Shown here: piece by piece, positions 1 through 6,941 of the stretch
How the letters are laid out: the number at the start of each line of letters is the position of its first letter
How positions within the stretch are numbered: position 1 is the first letter of the stretch
Notes under the pieces: model-generated
What the model saw: only the letters and a program-made list of their open reading frames with translations
The model's database searches: none
What the model was told of the DNA's origin: nothing
Made by a program: the position numbers and the translations under genes
From: an uncultured Elusimicrobium sp.
GTDB taxonomy: Bacteria; Elusimicrobiota; Elusimicrobia; Elusimicrobiales; Elusimicrobiaceae
DNA: 13,729 bases
Reading direction: 5' to 3'
Assembly (NCBI GenBank): GCA_902767385.1
Contig: CACXHA010000029.1
Coordinates: 1-13,729 of the forward strand

Positions 1-22
1 ATCTCCCCCCATATCCTATCTT

Positions 23-52
23 ACTGTACCAAAAAAAAAAAACAACTGTCAA
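23..52 (-). promoter_or_regulatory. Leftward sigma70-like promoter with a T12 spacer tract
   Basis: On the minus strand a perfect -35 TTGACA (47-52) is followed by an 18-nt spacer and TACAGT (23-28), which matches 4 of 6 bases of the -10 consensus. Twelve of the 18 spacer bases are one uninterrupted T run (plus-strand A run at 31-42). Further along the same strand GGGGGGAG (about 3-10) looks like a Shine-Dalgarno sequence, so the start codon of the controlled gene should lie just beyond the left edge. That gene is not visible, so its existence is inferred. Confidence 0.5.
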
Positions 53-72
53 GTAATGTATTTTAAATGACT

Positions 73-103
73 TTGTAAAAAGGAAACTACAATTTGCTAT
101 ACT
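73..103 (+). promoter_or_regulatory. Extended -10 promoter for the DUF192-M20 pair
   Basis: TGC-TATACT (95-103) is a good extended -10 element. A weak -35 candidate, TTGTAA (73-78), lies 19 nt upstream; extended -10 promoters tolerate poor -35 boxes. Transcription would be expected to begin near 110, only two bases before the ATG at 112, leaving essentially no leader. The reading conflicts with a possible TTG start at 94, which would place this element inside the coding region. Confidence 0.45.
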
Positions 104-111
104 CTTTATGT

Positions 112-552
112 ATGCGCAACTATTTTGCCCTATGGGGCCTACTTCTATGCTTATGTGCTTGCAAACCCTATCAGGCGATACCTGTTACATTGCCTGACGG
201 GTTTGTGGTGCAGGCTCGCGTAGCCGACACACCGGCCAAGCAGGAAAAAGGACTGATGTTTGTAAAGCAACTGCCCGAAAATGAAGGCATGATTTTTATT
301 TTCGATAAAGACCAAGAACAGGCATTTTGGATGAAAAATACGCTTATTGACCTGGATATGGTCTTTATAAATTCCCAAAAAATCGTCACCAGCGTAGCCG
401 AGCAAATGCCGCACTCTTACACTTATACCCCCGACGAAGAAGTAGCTTATGCACTAGGCGAGGGGCAGTACGTATTAGAACTGGCTGCCCAAACAGCGGC
501 CAAACACCACGTTCAACCGGGAGCGCAACTCACGTTTACTTATGAAAAATAA
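112..552 (+). CDS. DUF192 family lipoprotein
   Basis: This 146-aa protein belongs to the DUF192 (PF02643) family, small beta-rich proteins of unknown biochemical role. Residues 1-17 form a lipoprotein signal: a short basic start, a hydrophobic stretch, and an LCAC lipobox with Cys17 as the likely lipidated residue, so the product is probably membrane-anchored outside the cytoplasm. The domain fills about residues 30-145 and shows the family hallmarks: a KGLM turn, an FWMKNT segment, the LDMVFI strand, and a VLEL segment before the end. The ATG at 112 is chosen because it gives a clean signal peptide. A TTG at 94 with AGGA nine bases upstream would add six awkward residues and is the alternative. 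The gene overlaps the following peptidase gene by 11 bp, so the two are probably cotranscribed. A cytosolic relative of the same family is encoded at 4484-4822. Confidence 0.85.
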   Translation: MRNYFALWGLLLCLCACKPYQAIPVTLPDGFVVQARVADTPAKQEKGLMFVKQLPENEGMIFIFDKDQEQAFWMKNTLIDLDMVFINSQKIVTSVAEQMPHSYTYTPDEEVAYALGEGQYVLELAAQTAAKHHVQPGAQLTFTYEK

Positions 553-1981
553 ATGTTTTTTAGTGATGTTATTATGCGCGGTTCTTTTACCCCTACAAGC
601 GCAGCAAAGCGCAACGTGGGACGAGTTAAATGCGTCCGCTAAAAAACATCTAAAAAATTTGATTCAAATAGATACTTCCGTTTCTAACCCCGACGAAATT
701 TCGGCAGCACGCTACCTTTACAAAGAGTTTAACAAACATCATATTGATTGGGATATTTTTATTCCGCAAAAAGGGCGCGCCAATTTAATGGCCCGCATTA
801 AAGGAACCGATAAAACACAAAAACCGCTCCTTTTAATCTCTCATTTAGATACCGCCAACGTGCAAGAAGGGTGGACGGTTCCCCCCTTCAAGGCCGTAGA
901 AAAAGACGGGGTTATCTACGGACTGGGTGCTACTGATGCCAAAAACTATACCGCCGCGTACCTGGCCCTATTTACTTGGTTGGCCCAGCAAAAACAAAAA
1001 CCGCTGCGAGATATTATTTTCTTGGCAACCTCCGGCGAAGAAACCGGCAGCGAATCGGGCCTGTTGTGGTTAGGGAACACTCATTGGGATAAAATTAAAC
1101 CCGGGTTTGCACTAAACGAAGGGGGCGGAATTATTAAGGACAAAGAAGGTACAGACATTGTCTTTGCCGAAGCGGCCACCAAACTGTATATGGATATTAA
1201 AATTACTGCACTGGGCCAAGAGGGGCACACGTCTCTTCCGCAAGAAAATAATGCAGTATATCGCCTTTCTCAGGCACTGGCTAAAATTGAAAATTTAGAG
1301 CTTCCGGCCCGCATTATCCCCCCGGCACGTACACTTTTAACTGCCATTTTGCCTTTGCAAGAAGAAGACGGTAAAACCACCATTGAAATGTTACTTTCCG
1401 ACGAAAATCCGCAAAACCGCCAAACCGCCGCGGAACTAATGGCACGCGATCCGTTTTTTAAAACACAACTTAAAGATACGCTTGTTCCCATGCAGGTTTC
1501 ATCTCCCGCGGATACCGGGGCCACCAGTGCCACCGCCAGTGCCGTACTCAATGTACGTTTACTGCCGGATACGGACCCTGATGAATTTTTTGCCCGGTTG
1601 CAAAATCTATTTAAAGGGGACGACACGATTTTACTGGAAGTGCTGGAACGACCCCAAACTCCCGGTCCCAAACCCATGGACGGCACCGATCCATTGTTCG
1701 CTTCCATTAAAAATACAACCGACAAATTATTGCCGGGAGCAATCACCATACCGGGGTTAAGCCCGGCCTCGGGAGATAATGAAATTTTACGTAAACTGGG
1801 TGTGATTACCTACGGTTTGGGCCCGGAAATGGACCCTTTGGAAACCAATACTGCCCATGCCGCAGACGAACATATCCGCGAAACAGATTTTTATAATCAG
1901 CTTAAATTTATGGCAGGGGTAGTGTTTGATTTTGCCTACGGGCAAGACTTGCTGCCGCTAGCATTACCGGAAAAGAAATAA
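542..1981 (+). CDS. Exported M20 family metallopeptidase
   Basis: This 479-aa M20 zinc hydrolase is probably an exopeptidase, carboxypeptidase or dipeptidase. Residues 1-20 form a Sec signal peptide (MKNK, hydrophobic core, LQA before QQS), placing it in the periplasm or outside. The two-metal site looks complete: His101 and Asp103 (SHLD), Asp132 (GATDAKN), the Glu166-Glu167 pair (SGEETGS) that includes the general base, Glu193 (LNEGG), and His439 (TAHAADE). His229 in GHTSLP sits in the lid domain, as in dimeric M20 enzymes. Length is usual for the family. The start overlaps the upstream lipoprotein gene and has no Shine-Dalgarno sequence nearby (the closest, GGGAG at 519-523, is 18 nt away), so translation is probably coupled. 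The substrate cannot be told from sequence. The gene ends three bases from the convergent yajL-like stop. Confidence 0.9.
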   Translation: MKNKCFLVMLLCAVLLPLQAQQSATWDELNASAKKHLKNLIQIDTSVSNPDEISAARYLYKEFNKHHIDWDIFIPQKGRANLMARIKGTDKTQKPLLLISHLDTANVQEGWTVPPFKAVEKDGVIYGLGATDAKNYTAAYLALFTWLAQQKQKPLRDIIFLATSGEETGSESGLLWLGNTHWDKIKPGFALNEGGGIIKDKEGTDIVFAEAATKLYMDIKITALGQEGHTSLPQENNAVYRLSQALAKIENLELPARIIPPARTLLTAILPLQEEDGKTTIEMLLSDENPQNRQTAAELMARDPFFKTQLKDTLVPMQVSSPADTGATSATASAVLNVRLLPDTDPDEFFARLQNLFKGDDTILLEVLERPQTPGPKPMDGTDPLFASIKNTTDKLLPGAITIPGLSPASGDNEILRKLGVITYGLGPEMDPLETNTAHAADEHIRETDFYNQLKFMAGVVFDFAYGQDLLPLALPEKK

Positions 1982-1984
1982 TTG

Positions 1985-2524
1985 TTACCTATAATAAACG
2001 CTTTTTTTGATTTGCTCGGCTTTTTCTGGACCGAGCAATTTTTCTACAATGGCAAAGCCAAAATCAATACTGGCAGCAGCGGATTGACCGGTAACAATGT
2101 TGTCATCAACGGTGGTATACTGACCCGTAAAATGCCCGCCAAAATCTTCGTTCATCGAAGTAAAGCACGTGTAATTTTTACCTTTTAAATACCCTGCGTG
2201 TCCTAAAATGGTAGGGCTCGCGCAGATAGCTGCTACTACTTTGTGCGCGCTTATAAATTCTTTAATAAGGGCTTGCACGCCTTCACTTTTTTCCAGGGCA
2301 GCATATTGCGGCCCGCCGGGTAATACCAGCGCATCATAGTCTGCACCGTTTAGTTGGGAAAACGGCTTTAGCGCGGTACAGGTAAGACCAAAACGGCCCG
2401 TAGCGTCCCCTTGGGTAAGCGAATAAATATCTACCACAAGTCCGGCCCGGCGCAAAATAGCAAATGTGGCCACCGCTTCCGCTTCTTCAAAACCGTCCGT
2501 CAAAACCAAACATACTTTTTTCAT
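1985..2524 (-). CDS. DJ-1/PfpI family protein, YajL-like
   Basis: This 179-aa cytosolic protein belongs to the DJ-1/ThiJ/PfpI superfamily. Family members are variously reported as chaperones, glyoxalases or protein-repair enzymes, and the exact activity is disputed. Cys101 in the AICASP nucleophile elbow and Glu16 in GFEEAE match the Cys106/Glu18 pair of human DJ-1. The C-terminal part (TGQSAAASIDFG, then LLGPEKA) resembles E. coli YajL. There is no obvious histidine equivalent to DJ-1 His126 in the segment after the nucleophile, as in YajL. An AGAGGA Shine-Dalgarno five bases before the ATG supports the start. It follows metK by eight bases and is probably the last gene of the minus-strand operon. 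Its 3' end carries the terminator of the convergent gene. Confidence 0.88.
   Translation of the reverse strand: MKKVCLVLTDGFEEAEAVATFAILRRAGLVVDIYSLTQGDATGRFGLTCTALKPFSQLNGADYDALVLPGGPQYAALEKSEGVQALIKEFISAHKVVAAICASPTILGHAGYLKGKNYTCFTSMNEDFGGHFTGQYTTVDDNIVTGQSAAASIDFGFAIVEKLLGPEKAEQIKKSVYYR
2012..2043 (+). terminator. Rho-independent terminator of the M20 gene, inside the convergent gene
   Basis: TTGCTCGG (2012-2019) pairs perfectly with CCGAGCAA (2031-2038) around an 11-nt loop and is followed by five Ts (2039-2043). It lies 30 nt past the M20 stop. In the opposite direction there is no T run after the hairpin, so it should act on the plus strand only. The bases also encode the C-terminal part of the minus-strand YajL-like protein. 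Confidence 0.75.
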
Positions 2525-2532
2525 TGGGTCCT

Positions 2533-3693
2533 CTATTTACAAGCCACCTTTAAGGCAGTCACTTTATCGGTTTTTTCCCACGGAAAATCGTTGCGGCCAA
2601 AATGCCCAAATGCCGCCGTTTTGGCGTAAATGGGATTTCTTAATTTAAAATGTTCAATAATACCGCGTGGGGTAAGCGGAAAAATTTTCCGAGCAATTTG
2701 AGCCAATTTTTCATCCGACAATGTTCCGGTTCCATCGGTATCTATATAAAAACCCACCGGCTCCTCTTTACCAATAGCATAGGCCAATTGTACGGTGCAC
2801 TCCCGCGCCAACTTGGCCGCTACAATATTTTTTGCAATATAGCGCGCCATATATGCGGCTGAGCGGTCCACTTTGGTTGGATCTTTACCGCTAAAGGCGC
2901 CCCCGCCATGCGGGCAACGTCCACCGTAGGTATCTACAATAATTTTACGCCCGGTAAGGCCCGTATCTGATTGAGGGCCGCCAATTACAAATTTACCGGT
3001 TGGGTTAATATAAATGTGGGTGTTTTTATCCATCCATTTGCCGACAACCGGCGTAATGGCCGCGGCAATAATTTCCTTCTTAGATTTATCCGTAATTTGA
3101 TTGCCGGTTTTATCTAAAATATCTTCGGTATGTTGCGTAGAAAGCACCACCGTATCCACGCGAACCGGTTTGCCGTCTTGGTATTCTACGGTTACTTGGC
3201 TCTTGGCATCCGGCCCTAAATAAGCTAGTTTTTTGGAACGGCGCACTTTATCCAACGTTTTTAAAATATTATGGGAAAGGACTAAAGAAAGCGGCATATA
3301 TTCGGGCGTTTCGTTGACGGCATAACCTACCATGAGCCCTTGGTCTCCGGCACCGCCTACGTCTACTCCTTGGCTTATATCAGGCGATTGCTTGCCGATT
3401 ACGTTAACAACTGCACAGGTCTTATAATTAAAACCCCATTTAGCTTCGTCGTACCCAATCTCTTTAATCACATTGCGGGCAATTTGTTCTACGTCTACCC
3501 ACGTGCGGGTGGTAATTTCCCCCCCGACCATAACAAGACCACGGGTAATATAGGTTTCACACGCTACGCGAGCGGTTTTATCTTTAGCTAAAATGGCATC
3601 TAAAATGGCATCGGAAATTTGATCACACACTTTATCGGGATGCCCCGCCGAAACCGATTCTGACGTAAAAAAACATTTGCCTTGTTTAATCAT
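2533..3693 (-). CDS. metK: S-adenosylmethionine synthetase
   Basis: MetK joins ATP and methionine to make S-adenosylmethionine, releasing phosphate and pyrophosphate in the cytoplasm. The 386-aa length is normal. Signature motifs run in order: GHPDKVCDQISDA near residues 17-29 (ATP and metal binding), GAGDQGLMVGYA near the middle, the glycine-rich HGGGAFSGKDPTKVDRSAAY loop that binds the triphosphate, and the C-terminal TAAFGHFGR followed by FPWEKTDK. GGGAG eight bases before the ATG supports the start. It lies 16 nt after a predicted outer-membrane protein gene and 8 nt before the yajL-like gene. The short upstream gap leaves no room for a SAM riboswitch, so control would come from the operon promoter or from elsewhere. 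A short internal DNA repeat encodes DAILDAILA and is part of the normal family sequence. Confidence 0.97.
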   Translation of the reverse strand: MIKQGKCFFTSESVSAGHPDKVCDQISDAILDAILAKDKTARVACETYITRGLVMVGGEITTRTWVDVEQIARNVIKEIGYDEAKWGFNYKTCAVVNVIGKQSPDISQGVDVGGAGDQGLMVGYAVNETPEYMPLSLVLSHNILKTLDKVRRSKKLAYLGPDAKSQVTVEYQDGKPVRVDTVVLSTQHTEDILDKTGNQITDKSKKEIIAAAITPVVGKWMDKNTHIYINPTGKFVIGGPQSDTGLTGRKIIVDTYGGRCPHGGGAFSGKDPTKVDRSAAYMARYIAKNIVAAKLARECTVQLAYAIGKEEPVGFYIDTDGTGTLSDEKLAQIARKIFPLTPRGIIEHFKLRNPIYAKTAAFGHFGRNDFPWEKTDKVTALKVACK

Positions 3694-3709
3694 AATGAAT
3701 ACTCCCTAA

Positions 3710-4465
3710 CTAAAACCGTACGGATAAGGAGGCTTCTCCTCCTAACCCGTAGTGCGCGTAGTTGGCAGCTAAACTTAAATCCAAATACGACGGCAATTTA
3801 AAGTTCATCCCCGCCGTTGCGCGGGCCGTAGCGGCATATTCGTTATCTCCCGCTAGCGCAGTGGCAGCTACGGAATTTACGTGCAAGGTTGTATAATCTA
3901 CCCCGCCGCCAATATAGGGAACAAAATACTTAATCTTCATGGAAAGCACCAAACTGGCGTTGTAGTGTGTGGCCGAAAAATCACGCGCGCTAGCGCTATG
4001 GGCCGCCACCACAAGCATCGGCTGCAACGAACCTAACATTTCATTGGGTTGCGTAATCCCCCAGCGAAGCCCACCACCGGCAATTGTCATCCCCTGGTAA
4101 CTGCTGGCACGAATAAACCCGTCAATGCGGAAAGGCAGCCCAATATCCGCCTGTAACCAAGGATAAAAAACGGCCCCTACTTTATCGCGGTCACCCAAAG
4201 CAGTGTGATTTTTTTCGGCTTCTGTGGAGCCATTTGCTTTACTCATTTTAAAAATCATACTGCCGCGAGGGCCAATTTGGAAACCGCCCCAACCCAGCAC
4301 ACGCCCGGTAGTGTAAGTACCCGAACCGATAAGCCCGCCTAAATCTTTGGTAAACGCACGAACATTATCGCGTGTAACATTTTCGGAAAAATCATCCCAA
4401 ATGTTACCGGCAAATGCCGCTCCGGTACAACTCATTAATAACAACGAAATAATTAGTTTCTTCAT
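3710..4465 (-). CDS. Predicted outer-membrane beta-barrel protein, unknown function
   Basis: I do not recognise a specific family in this 251-aa protein. Residues 1-19 form a Sec signal (MKK, hydrophobic core, AFA before GN). A Cys at position 13 preceded by LMS is a weak alternative lipobox. The rest alternates polar and hydrophobic residues in strand-like stretches (for example TIAGGGLRWGI, YFVPYIGGGVDY, LDLSLAANYAHY) and ends in LSVRF. A terminal Phe after an alternating strand is the usual BAM recognition signal, so an outer-membrane barrel of about 8-12 strands is likely. AAGGAAGAAG precedes the ATG. It sits between a cytosolic DUF192 gene (18 nt away) and metK (16 nt away) on the same strand, so it is probably cotranscribed with housekeeping genes. 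Role inferred from architecture only. Confidence 0.7.
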   Translation of the reverse strand: MKKLIISLLLMSCTGAAFAGNIWDDFSENVTRDNVRAFTKDLGGLIGSGTYTTGRVLGWGGFQIGPRGSMIFKMSKANGSTEAEKNHTALGDRDKVGAVFYPWLQADIGLPFRIDGFIRASSYQGMTIAGGGLRWGITQPNEMLGSLQPMLVVAAHSASARDFSATHYNASLVLSMKIKYFVPYIGGGVDYTTLHVNSVAATALAGDNEYAATARATAGMNFKLPSYLDLSLAANYAHYGLGGEASLSVRF

Positions 4466-4483
4466 AACTTCTTCCTTATAAGT

Positions 4484-4822
4484 TTAATTAAAAATTAATT
4501 CATCCCCAACGTGTACTTTACCTTTTAGTGTGCCGGCCGGGATTTCCAAAGTTCTCCGTGCCGACGGATAAAAAGAACTCATGCGCCAAGGTTTTAAATT
4601 TTCAGCTACCGCTACCACGCGGTTATCTTTACTCAAAAAAATCACATCTATCGCAAAATACATAAAACACGTATGCACTTGCGGGCAAGGTTCTAACAGC
4701 AGTCCTCTTCCTACGGTCAGTTGTTTGCGGCCCATCAGTCCTTTTAAACGGCTCCAAAAACTGTAGGCAGTCTCTACTTGACCGGCCAATTCAACGCCCG
4801 TAGATGCGTGAACACACTTCAT
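4484..4822 (-). CDS. Cytosolic DUF192 family protein
   Basis: This 112-aa protein is a minimal DUF192 (PF02643) domain without a signal peptide. Hallmarks are LKGLMGRKQL (26-35), the GLLLEPCPQVH segment (40-50), FAIDVIFL (56-63), a Pro near position 78 and the LEIPAGTLKG stretch (92-101). The family has no settled biochemical function. The ATG overlaps the upstream stop codon in an ATGA arrangement, with GAGGAAG just ahead, so translation is coupled to the 150-aa exported protein encoded before it. It differs clearly from the lipoprotein relative at 112-552: there is no export signal, the sequence between motifs is different, and Cys46 and Cys52 lie in the loop where the other has the FWMKN segment. 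Confidence 0.85.
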   Translation of the reverse strand: MKCVHASTGVELAGQVETAYSFWSRLKGLMGRKQLTVGRGLLLEPCPQVHTCFMYFAIDVIFLSKDNRVVAVAENLKPWRMSSFYPSARRTLEIPAGTLKGKVHVGDELIFN

Positions 4823-5271
4823 TTGTCTTCCTCATGGATTGCCTGCAAAATAACTTCCTGCGTGCGCTCTTTAAGTACCTGATTTAAAAATTCAACGTGT
4901 TCAGGGAAACGGATACTGTAATTGTTCCCTTTTTTAAATACTAAAAATGTCAGTCTCCACGCCGGCAAATAATCAACTTGCGCAATCCACATGTTTTGTT
5001 GCGTGTTTGCTGGGCGAACCTGTGCCACACGGGGAGTTTCTACATTCTCTACCAACTTACAAGGATCTGCACAACGCAGTAACTCTTGGTAAGTGGCCCT
5101 ATTTAGCACGCGGATATTAGCGTATTTTTTACGTTCCAACGGGAAAACAATCTTTGCGTCCGTGCGCACCACATCTAAAATTTTAAAAGAACTACCAACC
5201 GTAACATCCCAAGCGTGCAGGGCGGGTGATAATAACCAAACAAAAACAAACACCCACCCTGTACGCTTCAT
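4819..5271 (-). CDS. Exported protein of unknown function with a CX3C pair
   Basis: I do not recognise this 150-aa protein. A Sec signal peptide is clear (MKRTGW, then a hydrophobic run to about residue 16, with cleavage probably after LHA at 20). The mature part of about 130 residues looks mixed alpha/beta and contains two cysteines, Cys67 and Cys71 (CADPC), which could form a disulfide in the periplasm. The C-terminal 30 residues look helical and charged. It starts four bases after the efp stop without a Shine-Dalgarno sequence, and overlaps the following DUF192 gene by four bases. This tight packing suggests coupled expression from efp through DUF192. The order of coding makes a functional link with the DUF192 protein plausible, but that is inference. 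Confidence 0.75.
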   Translation of the reverse strand: MKRTGWVFVFVWLLSPALHAWDVTVGSSFKILDVVRTDAKIVFPLERKKYANIRVLNRATYQELLRCADPCKLVENVETPRVAQVRPANTQQNMWIAQVDYLPAWRLTFLVFKKGNNYSIRFPEHVEFLNQVLKERTQEVILQAIHEEDK

Positions 5272-5275
5272 AAAA

Positions 5276-5842
5276 CTAAGCGGCTACACGTTCTACGTAG
5301 TTGCCGGTACGAGTATCTACCAACACCGTATCGCCTTCGTTAATAAAAAGCGGCACTTTGATAACGGCCCCGGTTTCCAACGTGGCCTCTTTAGTAGTAT
5401 TGGCAACCGTGTCGCCTTTTACACCCGGTACGGTAGAGGCAATTTTAAGTGGTACTTTAATGGGAAGTTCCACATTAAAAAGTTGGTCGTTGATATAAAT
5501 ACCGGTTGCGTCCATATTGTCTTTTAAATATTTGGTAAGATCCCCCAATTTAGACGTGGGAACCTCAATTTGGTCGTACGTTTCGCTATTCATAAACGTG
5601 GCCATATCCCCGGTAGTGTATAAGTATTGGAACGGACGTTTTTCTACTTCCACTTCGGTAAATTTATCCTCGGGACGATAAGCCGTTTCAATCATAGCGC
5701 CGGTGTTGATGTTGCGCAGTTTTACGCGCACCACCGCACGTGCTTGGGATTTGCGATGGTGTTGAAATTCAATAATTTCCACCAATTGGCCGTTTTCATC
5801 TTGAAAGATCAGCCCTTCGCGAAATTCGGTTGTGCTTAACAT
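5276..5842 (-). CDS. efp: Elongation factor P with an atypical loop tip
   Basis: EF-P binds between the ribosomal P and E sites and speeds peptide bond formation at consecutive prolines. The 188-aa length and three-domain layout are typical: an N-terminal KOW-like domain, an OB domain with TYDQIEVP (about 92-99), and a C-terminal OB domain ending in the family signature GAVIKVPLF then VDTRTGNYVERV. Aligning the loop FQHHRKSQARAVVRVKLRN without gaps against the common FQHVKPGKGGAFVR pattern places Gln33 where E. coli has the modified Lys34. Neither Lys nor Arg is at that tip, so the known lysylation or rhamnosylation routes should not apply. AGAGGT lies six bases before the ATG. Two M24 peptidase genes lie directly upstream, a neighbourhood also known in Bacillus. 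It is followed four bases later by an exported protein gene. Confidence 0.96.
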   Translation of the reverse strand: MLSTTEFREGLIFQDENGQLVEIIEFQHHRKSQARAVVRVKLRNINTGAMIETAYRPEDKFTEVEVEKRPFQYLYTTGDMATFMNSETYDQIEVPTSKLGDLTKYLKDNMDATGIYINDQLFNVELPIKVPLKIASTVPGVKGDTVANTTKEATLETGAVIKVPLFINEGDTVLVDTRTGNYVERVAA

Positions 5843-5860
5843 AATGTACCTCTTTTTACT

Positions 5861-5876
5861 GGACGGAAAACCGCCC
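5861..5876 (-). other. Short hairpin between the M24 gene and efp
   Basis: In the 45-nt gap upstream of efp, GGGCGG and CCGTCC (minus strand) pair over six bases, including one G-U, around a TTTT loop. No T run follows, so it is unlikely to be a terminator. It could mark an mRNA processing or stability site that sets efp expression apart from the upstream genes. It ends only a few bases before the efp ribosome binding site. Confidence 0.3.
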
Positions 5877-5887
5877 TGAATTTTGTG

Positions 5888-6940
5888 CTACGTTAATTTT
5901 TTGGAACCCGTTTTAGTGACCAGAAAACTGTCCTCCAAACGGATACCCCAGCGCCCGTCAAAATAAATTCCGGGCTCTACGGTAACCACAAAGTTTTCTT
6001 CTAACTCGTCCGGTGCACCGGCACGCAAGATAGGCAAATCATGTTCCTGCAAACCAATGCCATGGCCCGTAGTATGAAAAAATTCCTTCCCATACCCAGC
6101 CTGTTCAATTACTTCACGCGCGGCTTTGTCTATAGCTCCCGCGCTAACACCGCTCCGCAACGCTTTTACACCGGCTTTGCGGGCCGTATCTACGATGTTC
6201 CAAATCTGTTTATAAGCAGCAGGTTCTTTCCCACCATGCCACCAGCTGCGTGTCATATCTGACGTATACCCTTCATAAAAACAACCAAAATCCATCAGTA
6301 CTGCTTCACTTTTTTTAAGCTTGCGCGTTTTAGAGGGCGTATGATGCGCGTCCGCCGTATTTTCCCCAAAACACACAATGTTAAAGGGGATACTTTCCGC
6401 CCCGCGCCGGGTCATGGCCACGTCCATTAAAATACGCACTTGCTCTTCGGTCATACCGGTTTTAATTTGCGGTTTAACCTCTTTGAATGCAGCCCGGGCA
6501 ATCGCACACGCTTTTTTTAAATAAGCCACTTCATCGGCATATTTGCGGCGGCGCATTTCCCCTACCAAACTGCAGCTGCGAACCAATTTGTGTTTGACAA
6601 ACAATTCCCCGGTTTCAAACCCTACCTGGGCCGGATCAAAAGCCACCCGTTTTAATTTTTTGTCTTTAGCCAGTTTAAGTGCGCCCTCTACCATGCCGCC
6701 AAACGGAACGTCTATAGTCTTAAAAAAACCGGCGGCCGGTGCCATTTTGGAAACAATCAATTTTTTGGTCACACAGTAAGCCGTGGAAGGGGTAATTAAA
6801 AAGACGGCTTCCCCGTCAGATAAATCTATGCCCGATAAATAACGCTGCTCCAAGCGGGCGGTAGTAATATAACCGTCTAATCCGGCTTGTTTTAGCGTAA
6901 GGCGCAAATCGCGCAGACGTGTTGAGGCAAGATTTTTCAT
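5888..6940 (-). CDS. M24 family Xaa-Pro peptidase, copy 1
   Basis: This 350-aa cytosolic metallopeptidase belongs to family M24B (PepP/PepQ-like) and probably cleaves the bond before proline in peptides. An N-terminal creatinase-like domain (about 1-130) precedes the pita-bread catalytic domain. All five metal ligands are present: Asp217 (MDFGC), Asp228 (SDMTR), His293 (TGHGIG), Glu322 (VEPGIY) and Glu336 (RLEDS). His199/His200 in GENTADAHH supplies the usual substrate-side histidine. It lies one base after a second M24 gene that has the same residue numbering for all five ligands, so the pair arose by tandem duplication. The ATG is preceded only by a weak GAAGAAA. Whether it acts as aminopeptidase or dipeptidase cannot be told from sequence. 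Confidence 0.9.
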   Translation of the reverse strand: MKNLASTRLRDLRLTLKQAGLDGYITTARLEQRYLSGIDLSDGEAVFLITPSTAYCVTKKLIVSKMAPAAGFFKTIDVPFGGMVEGALKLAKDKKLKRVAFDPAQVGFETGELFVKHKLVRSCSLVGEMRRRKYADEVAYLKKACAIARAAFKEVKPQIKTGMTEEQVRILMDVAMTRRGAESIPFNIVCFGENTADAHHTPSKTRKLKKSEAVLMDFGCFYEGYTSDMTRSWWHGGKEPAAYKQIWNIVDTARKAGVKALRSGVSAGAIDKAAREVIEQAGYGKEFFHTTGHGIGLQEHDLPILRAGAPDELEENFVVTVEPGIYFDGRWGIRLEDSFLVTKTGSKKLT

Positions 6941-6941
6941 A

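Noticed and set aside
1270..1749. A 159-codon open frame antisense to the M20 gene
   Set aside because: It lies within a well-supported M20 coding region, has no ribosome binding site and its translation shows only low-complexity Ser-rich sequence.
3588..3612. Tandem 12-bp direct repeat in metK
   Set aside because: It encodes DAILDAILA, a normal part of the MetK N-terminal motif, so it is not a mobile or regulatory repeat.
3694..3709. Possible SAM riboswitch upstream of metK
   Set aside because: Only 16 nt separate metK from the preceding gene, which is far too short, and the bases are accounted for by the ribosome binding site.
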